A stretch of DNA of 64,000 nt from assembly GCA_019637555.1 (NCBI GenBank), contig JAHBVK010000027.1, forward strand, positions 1-64,000, given 5' to 3'. This document shows, piece after piece, positions 8,126 to 16,681 of the stretch (position 1 is its first letter; the number at the start of each line of letters is the position of its first letter). A program made the position numbers and the translations under genes. Source of the DNA: Anaerolineae bacterium (lineage in GTDB: Bacteria > Chloroflexota > Anaerolineae > Aggregatilineales > UBA2796). Under the pieces are notes generated by a model. The model searched no databases. It worked only from the letters and a program-made list of their open reading frames with translations, and was not told the origin of the DNA.

Positions 8126-9442
8126 ATGCACATCGGAATTATCGGGGCGGGTCCCGCGGGGATGACCGCCGCCTACGATCTCGTCAAAGCTGGACATCAG
8201 GTGACGATCTTTGAGGCAGGAGATCGCGTTGGCGGGTTGGCGGCAGGCTTCAAGGATGAAGGTTGGGACTGGCAACTAGAGAAGTTTTATCATCACTGGT
8301 TCCAATCCGATCATGACATCCTCAACTTGATCGCGGAACTTGGCTTGAGCGATCAGGTATTGTTCCCACGTCCCAAAACCTCAATGTGGTCGCGCGGCAA
8401 GATATTCCCCTTCGATAACGTCCGCGCATGGCTGAGTTTCCCGCATCTGCCGTTGATCCCCAAAGTGCGCTTCGGGTTGACGGGCTTATATATGCGGCTG
8501 ACGCGCAACTGGCAGCAAATGGAGAAGTACACTGCCCAAGAATGGCTGATCCGCTACATGGGTAAAGATGCCTACGAAACGCTGTGGCGTCCAATGCTGA
8601 TCGGCAAGTTCGGGGACTTATACAACCAAGTGACGATGGCGTGGTTCTGGGCACGCATCTACACTCGCACAGTTAATCTCGGTACTTTTGTCGGCGGCTT
8701 CCAGAAGTTTCTGGACACCTTCGCGCAAAAGCTGATCGAAATGGGTGTGACCATTCGCTTCAATGCGCCTGTGCAGAACGTTCGCCGCGAAGGATCGCAG
8801 TTGCAAGCCACTGCCAACGGTGAGACGCTCACCTTCGACGCCGTAATCAGCACTACTTCACCGCTCGCCTTACTCAAAATCGCTCCCGATATTCCCTCTC
8901 CCTACACCGATCAGCTACGCAAACTGCGGAGCATGGGCGCGGTAGTGCTGGTGGTGGCGCTGGATCGGCAGTTCATGACTGATGGCACTTACTGGCTAAA
9001 TCTGCCCGCCAGCAGTCCCGATAAATCCAAGAGCGATTTCCCATTCCTTGCGCTGGTGGAACACACTAATTACATGGATCGGGCGCACTACGGTGGCGAT
9101 CATCTGCTGTACTTAGGCGACTACGTACCCGCTGATCATGAATACTTCAAACTGAGCGAGAACGAACTGGCGGATCGCTTCATCGGCGCACTCGCAAAGG
9201 TTCGTCCTGATTTCAAACGGGAGTGGATTCGCCGCTGGTGGCTATACCGCGCCCCCTACGCGCAGCCGATCCCCGAAGTCAACCACTCACGCAACATCCC
9301 CGATCTGGCAACGCCAATCAAGGGATTGTATCTTGCCAGCATGAGCCAGATTTATCCGTGGGATCGCGGCACCAATTATGCCGTGATGTTAGGGCATCAG
9401 GTGGCGCAGCGCGTGCAGCAGGACGCCAATAAAGCCTCATGA
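8126..9442 (+). CDS. FAD/NAD(P)-dependent amine-oxidase-type oxidoreductase
   Basis: Flavoprotein of 438 residues with the N-terminal dinucleotide fold (GIIGAGPAGMTAAYDL, residues 4-19), the FEAGDRVGG extension near residues 31-39, and the C-terminal FAD segment (YLASMSQIYPWDRGTNYAV near 401-419). It belongs to the protoporphyrinogen oxidase / phytoene desaturase / HpnE superfamily, but the substrate is not determinable. AGGA lies about 10 nt before the ATG. The stop overlaps the start of the following SDR gene (ATGA, 4 nt), so the two are coupled and may act on the same compound. Confidence 0.85.
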   Translation: MHIGIIGAGPAGMTAAYDLVKAGHQVTIFEAGDRVGGLAAGFKDEGWDWQLEKFYHHWFQSDHDILNLIAELGLSDQVLFPRPKTSMWSRGKIFPFDNVRAWLSFPHLPLIPKVRFGLTGLYMRLTRNWQQMEKYTAQEWLIRYMGKDAYETLWRPMLIGKFGDLYNQVTMAWFWARIYTRTVNLGTFVGGFQKFLDTFAQKLIEMGVTIRFNAPVQNVRREGSQLQATANGETLTFDAVISTTSPLALLKIAPDIPSPYTDQLRKLRSMGAVVLVVALDRQFMTDGTYWLNLPASSPDKSKSDFPFLALVEHTNYMDRAHYGGDHLLYLGDYVPADHEYFKLSENELADRFIGALAKVRPDFKREWIRRWWLYRAPYAQPIPEVNHSRNIPDLATPIKGLYLASMSQIYPWDRGTNYAVMLGHQVAQRVQQDANKAS

Positions 9443-10182
9443 GAGCCGATCTTGATCCTCGCCCGCCGTTTCATGCCTTCGTCACGGGTGCGGATCGAGG
9501 TCTCGGCTTGGCGTTGTGCACCGGACTTCTGCGGCTAGGCTGGCGCGTCTTTGCTGGTCAGCATTTGACTGCATGGCATGAACTTGCTGAGTTAAGAAGC
9601 GCATACCCCGATAGATTGCACCTGATCCGGCTGGATGTTACCTCCATCGAATCGGCGCAAGCAGCGGCGCAAGCGGTAGCTTCGCTCGCCGATCACTTGG
9701 ACTTGCTGATCAACAACGCAGGCGTGAATACTCCGACCAAAACACGTCCGATTCGCGAGGCTCAAGACTACGACGAGATGAAACGCCTCTACGATGTCAA
9801 TGCGCTAGGATCGCTGCGTGCTGTCGAGGCGCTGCTGCCTCTGATGGAGCGGGGGACGTTGAAGCGGATGTGTTTCGTGTCTTCGGAAGCGGGGAGCATT
9901 GGTCGCGCCCAGCGCAAAGCGTGGTACGGCTACTGCATGTCCAAAGCAGCGCTGAATATGGCGACCCGCCTACTATTCAACTATCTGCGCCCTGATGGTT
10001 ACACCTTCCGCGTCTACCATCCGGGATGGATCAAATCGTATATCAGCGGCAGCAAGGGGACAGTTGGCGACATGGAACCAGAAGAAGCCGCTGCCCCTGC
10101 CTTGAACTACTTCCTTGAACCACTGGCAGACGAGGATCAACTCGTGATGCGCGATTGGCAGGGACAGCTTTGGGAGTGGTGA
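9439..10182 (+). CDS. Short-chain dehydrogenase/reductase (SDR)
   Basis: Cytosolic NAD(P)-dependent oxidoreductase, 247 aa, classical SDR. The cofactor motif TGADRGLGLAL lies near residues 16-26, NNAG near 91-94, catalytic Ser in FVSSEAGS near 150, and Tyr/Lys in YGYCMSKAAL near 174-183. It overlaps the preceding flavoenzyme by 4 nt (ATGA). The C-terminal EPEEAAAPALNYFLEP resembles SDRs of carbonyl-reductase type. Substrate unknown. Confidence 0.9.
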   Translation: MRADLDPRPPFHAFVTGADRGLGLALCTGLLRLGWRVFAGQHLTAWHELAELRSAYPDRLHLIRLDVTSIESAQAAAQAVASLADHLDLLINNAGVNTPTKTRPIREAQDYDEMKRLYDVNALGSLRAVEALLPLMERGTLKRMCFVSSEAGSIGRAQRKAWYGYCMSKAALNMATRLLFNYLRPDGYTFRVYHPGWIKSYISGSKGTVGDMEPEEAAAPALNYFLEPLADEDQLVMRDWQGQLWEW

Positions 10183-10205
10183 TCAGCTGTCAACACTGGA
10201 GGCTG

Positions 10206-10253
10206 GAGTCCCGCAGGGACTTTGTTCGTTCAACCCGACAATAAATTGCCGGG
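10206..10253 (-). repeat. 48-bp bipartite palindromic repeat, copy A
   Basis: Read on the minus strand: 20-bp hairpin CCCGGCAATTTATTGTCGGG, 13-nt linker, then GTCCCTGCGGGACTC. Same layout and exact length (48 bp) as copies at 21880, 26231 and 42635. It lies between convergent genes (SDR and VOC protein). Confidence 0.85.
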
Positions 10254-10278
10254 ATTCTAGATAACCTAGCTACTTGCT

Positions 10279-10686
10279 CTAACTGCTTTTACTCTCAGCG
10301 GCAGTTTCCTTTTCCTTCTTGCGGTTGTATTGGAATAACTGCCACTGGTTCAGTTCGGGATCGGAGAAATACACGAATTTACCCCAAGCGCGGGTCTGTA
10401 CTTCCATGTCGAAGTTGACACCGCGATCTTTCAAGGTTGCCACTGTCGCGTCTAGATCGCTAACATTGAAGCCGATCATCAGATGATTCTGGCTGGCGAG
10501 TAGCTGCTCGGCATTGGGCTGCTGTGCAGCATCGAAAATTTCGATCTGAAAGCCGTTTGCAGTTACGAACAACGTGCTGTCGTTATCTTCGCTCTGTAAC
10601 TTCAACTCCAGTGTGTCGCGCAGGAAAGCGACCATTTTCTTCCAATCTTTGACGTAAAACCCTAACCAGCGGTATAGCAAATCCAT
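10279..10686 (-). CDS. VOC/glyoxalase-fold protein
   Basis: A vicinal-oxygen-chelate superfamily protein of 135 residues with the paired beta-alpha-beta-beta-beta halves: WLGFYVKDWKKMVAFLRD at the N-terminus and NHLMIGFNVSDLDATVATL in the second half, ending WGKFVYFSDPELNQWQLFQ. The ATG at 10686 is chosen because GAGG lies just upstream; an extension to 10716 would add an unconserved MSTGDKERGN. Function could be an isomerase, a dioxygenase-like enzyme or a ligand-binding protein. Metal ligands are incomplete by eye. Confidence 0.82.
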   Translation of the reverse strand: MDLLYRWLGFYVKDWKKMVAFLRDTLELKLQSEDNDSTLFVTANGFQIEIFDAAQQPNAEQLLASQNHLMIGFNVSDLDATVATLKDRGVNFDMEVQTRAWGKFVYFSDPELNQWQLFQYNRKKEKETAAESKSS

Positions 10687-10747
10687 ATTTCCTCTTTCCT
10701 TGTCGCCAGTACTCATGGCATTTCTGGCACTCTGGTACTATCTTCCA

Positions 10748-10762
10748 TCAGCACTCAGCACT
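10748..10762. repeat. Short relic of the TGAGTGC heptamer repeat
   Basis: TCAGCACTCAGCACT is two units of the heptamer on the opposite strand, lying between the VOC and Nudix genes. Related imperfect units continue to about 10780. Confidence 0.5.
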
Positions 10763-10777
10763 TGTGGCACTCCAGCA

Positions 10778-11317
10778 CTATTTTTCCAGCTTCTGCCGCG
10801 CCATCATAATGGCAGAGATGGTCTTGGCATCCTGAATTTTGCCTTCCGCGATCTGTGCGATAATTTCGCTGAAACTGAGGCGCTTCACTTCGATGAACTC
10901 ATCTTCGTCCATATTCAGCGGCGACTCGACCAACTGGGTCGCCAGAAAGAGATGGATCAGTTCGGTGGAGTAGCCCGGAGCGAGGTAGATCGCCCCCAGT
11001 TTGACCAGTTTCCCCGGCTTATAGCCAGTTTCCTCTTGTAGCTCACGTTCAGCACAAACGACCACATCTTCATCGGGTTTCAATGTACCAGCGGGGATTT
11101 CCAGTGTCATTTTTCCGATGGTATAGCGGTACTGCTCCACCATGATGACGCGACCATCCGAATCGATTGGCACCATCGCCACCGCGCCCGGATGCTTGAT
11201 CACTTCGCGCTTAGAGGTCTGACCGTTGGGCAGTTCGACGGAATCAACTTGCAGCTTGATCACGCGTCCGCTGTAGATTGACTCACTATTCAATGTTTTC
11301 TCGGTGAAATCTGGCAT
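10778..11317 (-). CDS. Nudix hydrolase (ADP-ribose pyrophosphatase-like)
   Basis: Hydrolyses a nucleoside diphosphate linked to another group, most likely ADP-ribose, judging from the NUDT5/NudF-like layout. A complete Nudix box runs from Gly in AGTLKPDED through AERELQEETGY (pattern GX5EX7REXXEEXGX). The upstream segment HPGAVAMVPIDSDGRVIMVEQYR is also typical. I start it at the ATG at 11317 (179 aa); an upstream GTG at 11353 lies inside the terminator hairpin of the preceding LysM gene and is unlikely to be used. Confidence 0.9.
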   Translation of the reverse strand: MPDFTEKTLNSESIYSGRVIKLQVDSVELPNGQTSKREVIKHPGAVAMVPIDSDGRVIMVEQYRYTIGKMTLEIPAGTLKPDEDVVVCAERELQEETGYKPGKLVKLGAIYLAPGYSTELIHLFLATQLVESPLNMDEDEFIEVKRLSFSEIIAQIAEGKIQDAKTISAIMMARQKLEK

Positions 11318-11329
11318 GTTGACATCCGC

Positions 11330-11374
11330 TATAAACAAAACTCCCCTCTCCACTGCCGTAGCGATGGAGAGGGG
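11330..11374 (-). terminator. Intrinsic terminator after the LysM lipoprotein gene
   Basis: On the minus strand CCCCTCTCCA (11374-11365) and TGGAGAGGGG (11352-11343) form a perfect 10-bp stem followed by AGTTTTGTTT. It ends the LysM transcript 26 nt after its stop and separates it from the Nudix gene. Confidence 0.8.
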
Positions 11375-11399
11375 CTGAGAAGCGAAGCTAACTTTGTAC

Positions 11400-12722
11400 T
11401 TACGGAATCCGCAGCGTCTGACCCATGTAGATCAAGTTGATGTTGCTGATGCCGTTGAACTGCGCCAGAGCGGTGACGGTGACGCGGAAGCGCATGGCGA
11501 TGCTGAACAGGGTATCGCCTTCTTGCACCACATATGTTTGACCGCTGCCCGCGCTGCCGCTTGGCGTTGCCGTGATGATGATCACAGTGGCGTTCGGATC
11601 AAGCGTCGCGCCCGGAGCCAGCGTAATGCCAGCGGGCGGCACAACTGGCGGCGGAGTCGAGGTGACGTACGCGCCGGGGATACGCAACCGCTGTCCCGGT
11701 ACGATCAGCGTCGGATTGGTGATGCCGTTCGCTGCTGCGATAGCGTTAGCGGTGGTATTGAAGCGCCGTCCGATACTGTATAGTGTGTCACCGCTTTGCA
11801 CGGTATAGATGCCGTTGGCGTCAATTGGACCGGAAGCACCGGAACCCGGTGCACCCCATGTCCCCTGTGGCGTGGTGGTGATCACGATCTCACCTGGACC
11901 AGCCGTTGCACCGATTGGTGGGAACACATCCGTCGCGCCGGGGACAGAAACCATCGGTGTGCCAAGTGCCACCGAAGTCGCCGTCAAATTAATGCCTGCT
12001 TGCGCTGTCACAGTGGCAATGATCGCCGTTGCCTGTAGGTACAGTGCTTCCTGAGTTTGCTGTGCCGGATCGAGCTGCGCGACAGCGGTCACGGCGGGCT
12101 GAGTCGCAGCCGCGATAGAACCGGGCACCAGCGCTGGATCAAGCGTCGGGATGTACAGCGTTGGCGTCGGGAAACCAATCACCAGTGGCGGCTGCGTGGG
12201 CAGTTCCGCAATCAGAGTCGGGAATGGTGTGAAGGTCGGGAACGGCGTATAAGTCGGAAGCGGCGTTTGTGTCGGATACGGCGTCTGAGTAGGCTGCGGA
12301 GTCCATGTCGCTGCTTGGATAATCACCACTTCCGTCGCTGTTGAGGTTGGTAGTTGCGCTACTTCCTGCGGCGTATTGGTAGGAGCATCGAACGGCGGCA
12401 ACGTTGGCAAATCCGGTGTGGCAGTCTCAGCAAAGGTATCGCCCACTGGCGTTTCTGTGGGAATAGGAGCCAATGCCGTTTCGGTCAACGCAATGTTGGT
12501 GGCGTCAAGCGCTGCTTGATCTGCCGCCTGTGTCTGCTGCGCTGCTATCGCGGTGTTGGTCGCGTCGATGGTCAGCGGATCGATGGTGGGGATGGTGTCG
12601 TTACCCGGTACGCTGGTGGCTAACAAAGCCGCGCCAACAGCTTGAAAGCAGCCGCTAGCGCACAGCGCAAACACTAACAATCCGGCGATCCGGCTTAATT
12701 GACGAAAAAGCGTTCGACGCAT
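11400..12722 (-). CDS. Secreted LysM-domain lipoprotein
   Basis: A surface lipoprotein of 440 residues. N-terminal signal with lipobox-like ASGC (Cys25) after a hydrophobic run; a long low-complexity linker rich in Thr, Pro, Ala and Gln (about residues 30-300) including TPYPTQTPLPTYTPFPTFTP; and two C-terminal LysM modules (YTVQSGDTLYSIGRRF near 313 and YVVQEGDTLFSIAMRF near 399). LysM modules bind peptidoglycan or related GlcNAc polymers. The ATG at 12722 has GGAGG about 8 nt upstream and gives a clean signal peptide; a start 5 codons earlier is less likely. It is monocistronic with its own terminator. Confidence 0.9.
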   Translation of the reverse strand: MRRTLFRQLSRIAGLLVFALCASGCFQAVGAALLATSVPGNDTIPTIDPLTIDATNTAIAAQQTQAADQAALDATNIALTETALAPIPTETPVGDTFAETATPDLPTLPPFDAPTNTPQEVAQLPTSTATEVVIIQAATWTPQPTQTPYPTQTPLPTYTPFPTFTPFPTLIAELPTQPPLVIGFPTPTLYIPTLDPALVPGSIAAATQPAVTAVAQLDPAQQTQEALYLQATAIIATVTAQAGINLTATSVALGTPMVSVPGATDVFPPIGATAGPGEIVITTTPQGTWGAPGSGASGPIDANGIYTVQSGDTLYSIGRRFNTTANAIAAANGITNPTLIVPGQRLRIPGAYVTSTPPPVVPPAGITLAPGATLDPNATVIIITATPSGSAGSGQTYVVQEGDTLFSIAMRFRVTVTALAQFNGISNINLIYMGQTLRIP

Positions 12723-12921
12723 GTAGTTGTCCTCCACTGCGCGTAGATACGGCGTTGTGTTCTGCTGCCTTGCAGCGCGTTCTCAGCACAATAGCCGTAA
12801 ATGGGGATCAGCCTCACTTCACACTACTGTGGTTCAGTTTAGCATCACACCCGCGAACCAGCAACCATACTGTTACTACATTGAGGTACACTGTGCAGAC
12901 TGAGGATGGGTGCTGTAACCG

Positions 12922-14658
12922 ATGAGACGTTTGAATCTTCACACAATCGCTGTAATCTTCCTGTTGTTTTTCAGTTTCTCCGCTTCGATTTTCGTCAACC
13001 GCACGGTCTTCGAGCGGTTGCCACATCTGGAAGATGAGTTTGCCTATCTCTATCAGGCGCGGATTTTTGCCCGTCTGCAGGCATGGGTTCCCCGCAACGA
13101 ACCTGTCAAGATTTTCTGGCAGCCCTTCGTGATCCAGCCGGAACAAAGCAGCGATGGCGTTGCCAAGCGTTTTGGCAAATATACACCCGGCTGGCCCCTA
13201 CTGCTGGCAAGTGGAGCCGCTATCGACAGCCCTTGGATCGTGAATGCGTGGTTCGCCATGCTCAACGTCGCCTTAACCTACCGCTTGGGACGCGAAATAT
13301 TCGATAAAACGGTGGGCTTGGTCGGCAGTTTGCTGCTCGCACTCAGTCCGATGGCGCTGCTGCTCAACGCCACACTGATGAGTCACCCTTCCGCCATGTT
13401 CCTGACCTTGCTCTTTGTCTACGCCTATTGGCGCTTGCTAAAAACGGATCGCTGGCGCTATCACTGGGGCTTAGTGGCAGGAATCGCCTTGGGCTTGAAC
13501 GTCATCTCGCGCCCGCTAACGGCGGCAGCAATTGCCTTGCCCGTCGCTCTCCACGCTCTGCTCTATCTGATCGCCACGCTGATCCGCCAATCAACGCGCC
13601 AGCGTCTGCTCAAACTATTCGTGCCGCTAGTCGTGCTGACGATCTGCGCCGCGCCAGTTGCCGCGCTGTGGCCCCTCTTCAATTACATCTGGACGGGAGA
13701 CTGGCGCACCAATGTCTACACACTTCAATGGTCCTATGACCGCGTCGGCTTTGGCATCGGCTACGGACCGAATCAGCAGGAAGGGCACACGCTAACCAAA
13801 GGCTGGCGTAACGCTCGCAACGATCTGCAATTCTACTTCCGTGATCTTAATGGCTTCACACTAGATCCTAGCTTAGAGCGCATCATCGCTAAGATGACGG
13901 GCTGGGGTGCTGGTGCAGGCTTAGCGTGGCTGCTGATCGCCCTCGGCTTGCTGGCGGGTCATCGGCGGGTCTGGATCTGGCTGCTCTTTGCACTGCTGGT
14001 TAGCATTGTGATGGCACAGATGGCGTACTGGATCGGCTCATCGGTCAACGGATCAGCGGCATATAGTGTGCGCTATTACTACGAGGCGACTTTTGCAATT
14101 TGTTTGGTCTCCGCCTATGGCATCGTGGCGCTGGCACGGCTATTGAATGGTAAGTTGGCATCAACCGCCGCCAATGCAGCTTTTGTTACGAAATTGAAAG
14201 CGGCTTGGCAGAGTTGGAGTCCGGTCTACGTTCTGCTATTGATCTGTTGTGGACTGAGCTTAGTTGGTTTTACGCCAGCACGCTTGCGCCAACCTCTGCC
14301 ACCCGAATGGAATGACGGCTTATGGCGTTATAATAAAGTAGGCGGTGAACAGATCGCGCAGATCGAGGCGATGCGCCAGCAGTACGGACAGCCGGGACAG
14401 CAGATTTTGATCGTGGTACTGCGGAATCCTGATCCCACGATTAAGGATAACTGGCGCGATCATGCGACGGCAATGGCACTGACCAGCCCCTTCCTCGATA
14501 GTGATGTAATTGTCGCCCGTGTCTTTGAAGTTGCGGATATTTCCGAATTTACGCGACGCTTTCCGCAACGTTTGGTGTTATATCAGATAGGGGAACACCT
14601 TTATTCGTCAGTCGAAGCCGCATTGCGCGGCGCAGCACAGGATACAGCGGGTTCATGA
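12922..14658 (+). CDS. GT39-like polytopic membrane glycosyltransferase
   Basis: Integral membrane protein of 578 residues with about 10-12 hydrophobic segments. It resembles the dolichyl/undecaprenyl-phosphate-sugar transferases (GT39/ArnT/PMT fold): the first periplasmic loop carries the acidic pair in LEDEFAYLYQARIFA (residues 36-50), followed by PWIVNAW and a LPVALHALLYL segment. Such enzymes move a sugar from a polyprenyl-phosphate donor to a lipid or protein outside the membrane. The acceptor is unknown. Its stop overlaps the next gene by 4 nt (ATGA), which couples it to a degenerate receiver-domain protein. Confidence 0.85.
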   Translation: MRRLNLHTIAVIFLLFFSFSASIFVNRTVFERLPHLEDEFAYLYQARIFARLQAWVPRNEPVKIFWQPFVIQPEQSSDGVAKRFGKYTPGWPLLLASGAAIDSPWIVNAWFAMLNVALTYRLGREIFDKTVGLVGSLLLALSPMALLLNATLMSHPSAMFLTLLFVYAYWRLLKTDRWRYHWGLVAGIALGLNVISRPLTAAAIALPVALHALLYLIATLIRQSTRQRLLKLFVPLVVLTICAAPVAALWPLFNYIWTGDWRTNVYTLQWSYDRVGFGIGYGPNQQEGHTLTKGWRNARNDLQFYFRDLNGFTLDPSLERIIAKMTGWGAGAGLAWLLIALGLLAGHRRVWIWLLFALLVSIVMAQMAYWIGSSVNGSAAYSVRYYYEATFAICLVSAYGIVALARLLNGKLASTAANAAFVTKLKAAWQSWSPVYVLLLICCGLSLVGFTPARLRQPLPPEWNDGLWRYNKVGGEQIAQIEAMRQQYGQPGQQILIVVLRNPDPTIKDNWRDHATAMALTSPFLDSDVIVARVFEVADISEFTRRFPQRLVLYQIGEHLYSSVEAALRGAAQDTAGS

Positions 14659-15113
14659 GTGCGCTTGCCATTACCATCAACGATAAGGACAGGGACAGGG
14701 ATGCAGGCTCTAGCTTTTCTCCAAGCGGGCGCATCCTTAAAGTCTATAAACCATCTTCAACGCTCGATCCTTACCATGATCGCTTAGCCTCAATCGGCTA
14801 CGACGTGATTGAAGCAGATAGTTACGATCAAGGTATTGAACTGGCACATCAGCATCACCCGGATTTGATCGTTGCTTACGACGATCCAGAGACTGGTTTC
14901 GATGCCTTATTGTGGTTGGAAAAGCAGCACAACGACAGATTCTCGTGGCTTGCCACCACACCTTTGATGATCCTCGCGGACGTCAGCCGTTTATCTCAAT
15001 TGCGGTTGGAAGAACTGCCGGATCGTGTAGTCGTCTTGCAGCGTCGTGCTGATACCCTGAACCAACTTACGCGCATGGTGCGACGCTTATTAGTGGCGAA
15101 CCGCTGGGATTGA
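14655..15113 (+). CDS. Degenerate response-regulator receiver-like protein
   Basis: A 152-residue protein with a CheY-like pattern: strand RILKVYKPSS, helix PYHDRLASIGYDVIEADSYDQ, then PDLIVAYDDPETGFDALLWL, and a C-terminal MVRRLL helix. At the position of the phosphoacceptor Asp (usually DLILLD) there is Tyr (DLIVAY) followed by two Asp, and the first-loop acidic pair is missing, so it is probably a pseudo-receiver that binds partners without phosphorylation. Translationally coupled to the GT39-like gene, which is unusual. No output domain is present. Confidence 0.6.
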   Translation: MSALAITINDKDRDRDAGSSFSPSGRILKVYKPSSTLDPYHDRLASIGYDVIEADSYDQGIELAHQHHPDLIVAYDDPETGFDALLWLEKQHNDRFSWLATTPLMILADVSRLSQLRLEELPDRVVVLQRRADTLNQLTRMVRRLLVANRWD

Positions 15114-15217
15114 TCGCGCCGCGCAACCTTCCGATATTTTTCTAACGCTTCTCTGCTACAATAAATAATTCTGAAGTCCAGTTCGTTCAACATTAACGTG
15201 GTAATGGTGGTTCAACT

Positions 15218-15550
15218 ATGCCGGTTTATGAGTATCAGTGCAAAACTTGTGGAGTACGCTTCGAGCGCACACAATCATTCAAAGATGCTCCGATCAAAGT
15301 TTGCCCGGAGTGCGGCGGCGAAACTCACCGCGTAATTGGTGCAACGGGCATCATCTTCAAGGGATCGGGCTTCTACATTAACGATAGCAAGAGCAAAAGC
15401 GTATCCTCTAGCCCTGCCAAAGCCGAAAAGTCGGAAAGCAAGACCGAGGGTGCGTCGGAAACGAAAAGCGAGACCAAGACGGAATCCAAGTCGGAGAGCA
15501 GTACCGCTTCGACGACCTCTACCTCCTCGACATCAACTGCCGCCACGTAA
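15218..15550 (+). CDS. FmdB-family zinc-ribbon protein with Ser/Thr/Lys-rich tail
   Basis: Small soluble protein (110 aa). Residues 1-50 are an FmdB/CxxC zinc ribbon with two knuckles: YQCKTCGV and KVCPECGG, then GSGFYIND. Residues 55-110 are low complexity, almost only Ser, Lys, Glu, Thr and Ala, and probably disordered. The family is named from the methylotroph FmdB regulator, but the function of these short forms is unknown. It is followed by a strong terminator, so it is a single-gene unit. Confidence 0.88.
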   Translation: MPVYEYQCKTCGVRFERTQSFKDAPIKVCPECGGETHRVIGATGIIFKGSGFYINDSKSKSVSSSPAKAEKSESKTEGASETKSETKTESKSESSTASTTSTSSTSTAAT

Positions 15551-15584
15551 CAAGCGGTTAGGATGAATAAAGTGTGCAAACGCA

Positions 15585-15609
15585 GCCGGAAGCTAACTTC
15601 CGGCTTTTT
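15585..15609 (+). terminator. Intrinsic terminator after the FmdB-family gene
   Basis: GCCGGAAG (15585-15592), CTAA loop, CTTCCGGC (15597-15604), then TTTTT. Perfect 8-bp stem. Its presence rules out a start for the next gene upstream of here. Confidence 0.92.
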
Positions 15610-15643
15610 CGTTCCAAGCTGCTCACGACGTTACAATCGAGTC

Positions 15644-16681
15644 ATGAAAACACGATTACTCTTGGTACTGCTTCTGCTTTGTGCGGGTTGCGGATCGGGG
15701 ATTCCCGTGCCAATGACTTCCTCGCTGATCCGTGCGACGGATGATGCCACCGGACTCGCATTGCCAGATGGCTGGCACGCTTCGATCATGGTCCGCGACT
15801 TGCGCCAGCCAACGCACGCTGCCTTCGCCCCTGACGGCACGTTGTACATCACCCAGCTAAACAGTGGCGAGAATGATGCCGCTGGTCAAGTGCTGCGCCT
15901 CAATGCGGATGGCACAACCACTGTCGTAATTAGCGGATTGCTCAAGCCGACGGGGTTAGCATGGGCAGATGGCGCGATCTACATCGTCTCGCGTGAGTAC
16001 GTGTTAATGAGCCGCCCTGATGCGTCTGGCGCGTTTAGTGCTCCACAGCAAGTGACTGAAGCGCTGCCCTTCAATGGTCGCAGCAATGGGCAGATTGCCA
16101 TTGGTCCTGATGGCTTACTCTATTTTCAAAGCACTGGCAACGAGAATTTTCCTGATAGTTCTGGTCTGATCTATGCTGCCAAGCCGGACGAACCGTCGCT
16201 GCAACTGGAACGTGTGGCACGCGGCTTGAAGAATGCCTACTCTTTCGCGTGGAATCCTGACAACGGGCGTATGTATGCAACGGAAATTGGTGATGGAGCC
16301 ATCGCAGGAGTTGGGCAACCGCCGGAAGAGTTGAACGTGGTGCGGCGCGGCGGCAATTATGGCTGGCCCCGCTGCTACGACAATCAGAAAGAGAATGCGG
16401 CATTCGGTGGCGAACGTACGTATTGCGCCGATACCGATGTGCCACTGGCGACCTTTCCGCCGCAGTCAACGCCCACTGGATTAGCATTCTACGACGGCAA
16501 CCTGATCGTGTCATTGTGGGGCTTGCAGAAGCTAGTCAGTGTCGATCCCAAATCTGGCGGCGTCAGCGATCTGGTGCTGGGCTTCCAGCGACCTGTCGCC
16601 CTCGTCGTGACGCCGGATCGCGCGGCGTTGCTAGTCATCGACATTGATGCCGGTGTGATCTACAGTCTAAACCGATCTTAG
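15644..16681 (+). CDS. PQQ/sorbosone-dehydrogenase-type beta-propeller lipoprotein
   Basis: Exported lipoprotein of 345 residues. N-terminal hydrophobic signal LLLVLLLLCAGC with lipobox Cys16. The rest is a six-bladed beta-propeller of the GSDH/SGL type: LRQPTHAAFAPDGTLYITQ, LLKPTGLAWADGAIYIV, GQIAIGPDGLLYFQ, ELNVVRRGGNYGWPRCYD and PTGLAFYDGNLIVSLWG. The GGNYGWP motif is the hallmark of soluble PQQ-glucose dehydrogenase relatives. It may oxidise sugars extracytoplasmically; PQQ binding is not proven. The ATG at 15644 is preferred because the longer frame runs through a terminator. The stop overlaps that of the convergent LacI-like gene. Confidence 0.85.
   Translation: MKTRLLLVLLLLCAGCGSGIPVPMTSSLIRATDDATGLALPDGWHASIMVRDLRQPTHAAFAPDGTLYITQLNSGENDAAGQVLRLNADGTTTVVISGLLKPTGLAWADGAIYIVSREYVLMSRPDASGAFSAPQQVTEALPFNGRSNGQIAIGPDGLLYFQSTGNENFPDSSGLIYAAKPDEPSLQLERVARGLKNAYSFAWNPDNGRMYATEIGDGAIAGVGQPPEELNVVRRGGNYGWPRCYDNQKENAAFGGERTYCADTDVPLATFPPQSTPTGLAFYDGNLIVSLWGLQKLVSVDPKSGGVSDLVLGFQRPVALVVTPDRAALLVIDIDAGVIYSLNRS

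Noticed and set aside
11318-11353. Upstream GTG start for the Nudix hydrolase
   Set aside because: It lies in the terminator hairpin of the preceding gene; the ATG at 11317 is sufficient for the full fold.
15563-15643. N-terminal extension of the beta-propeller lipoprotein
   Set aside because: Those codons run through a strong intrinsic terminator and would bury the lipoprotein signal peptide.
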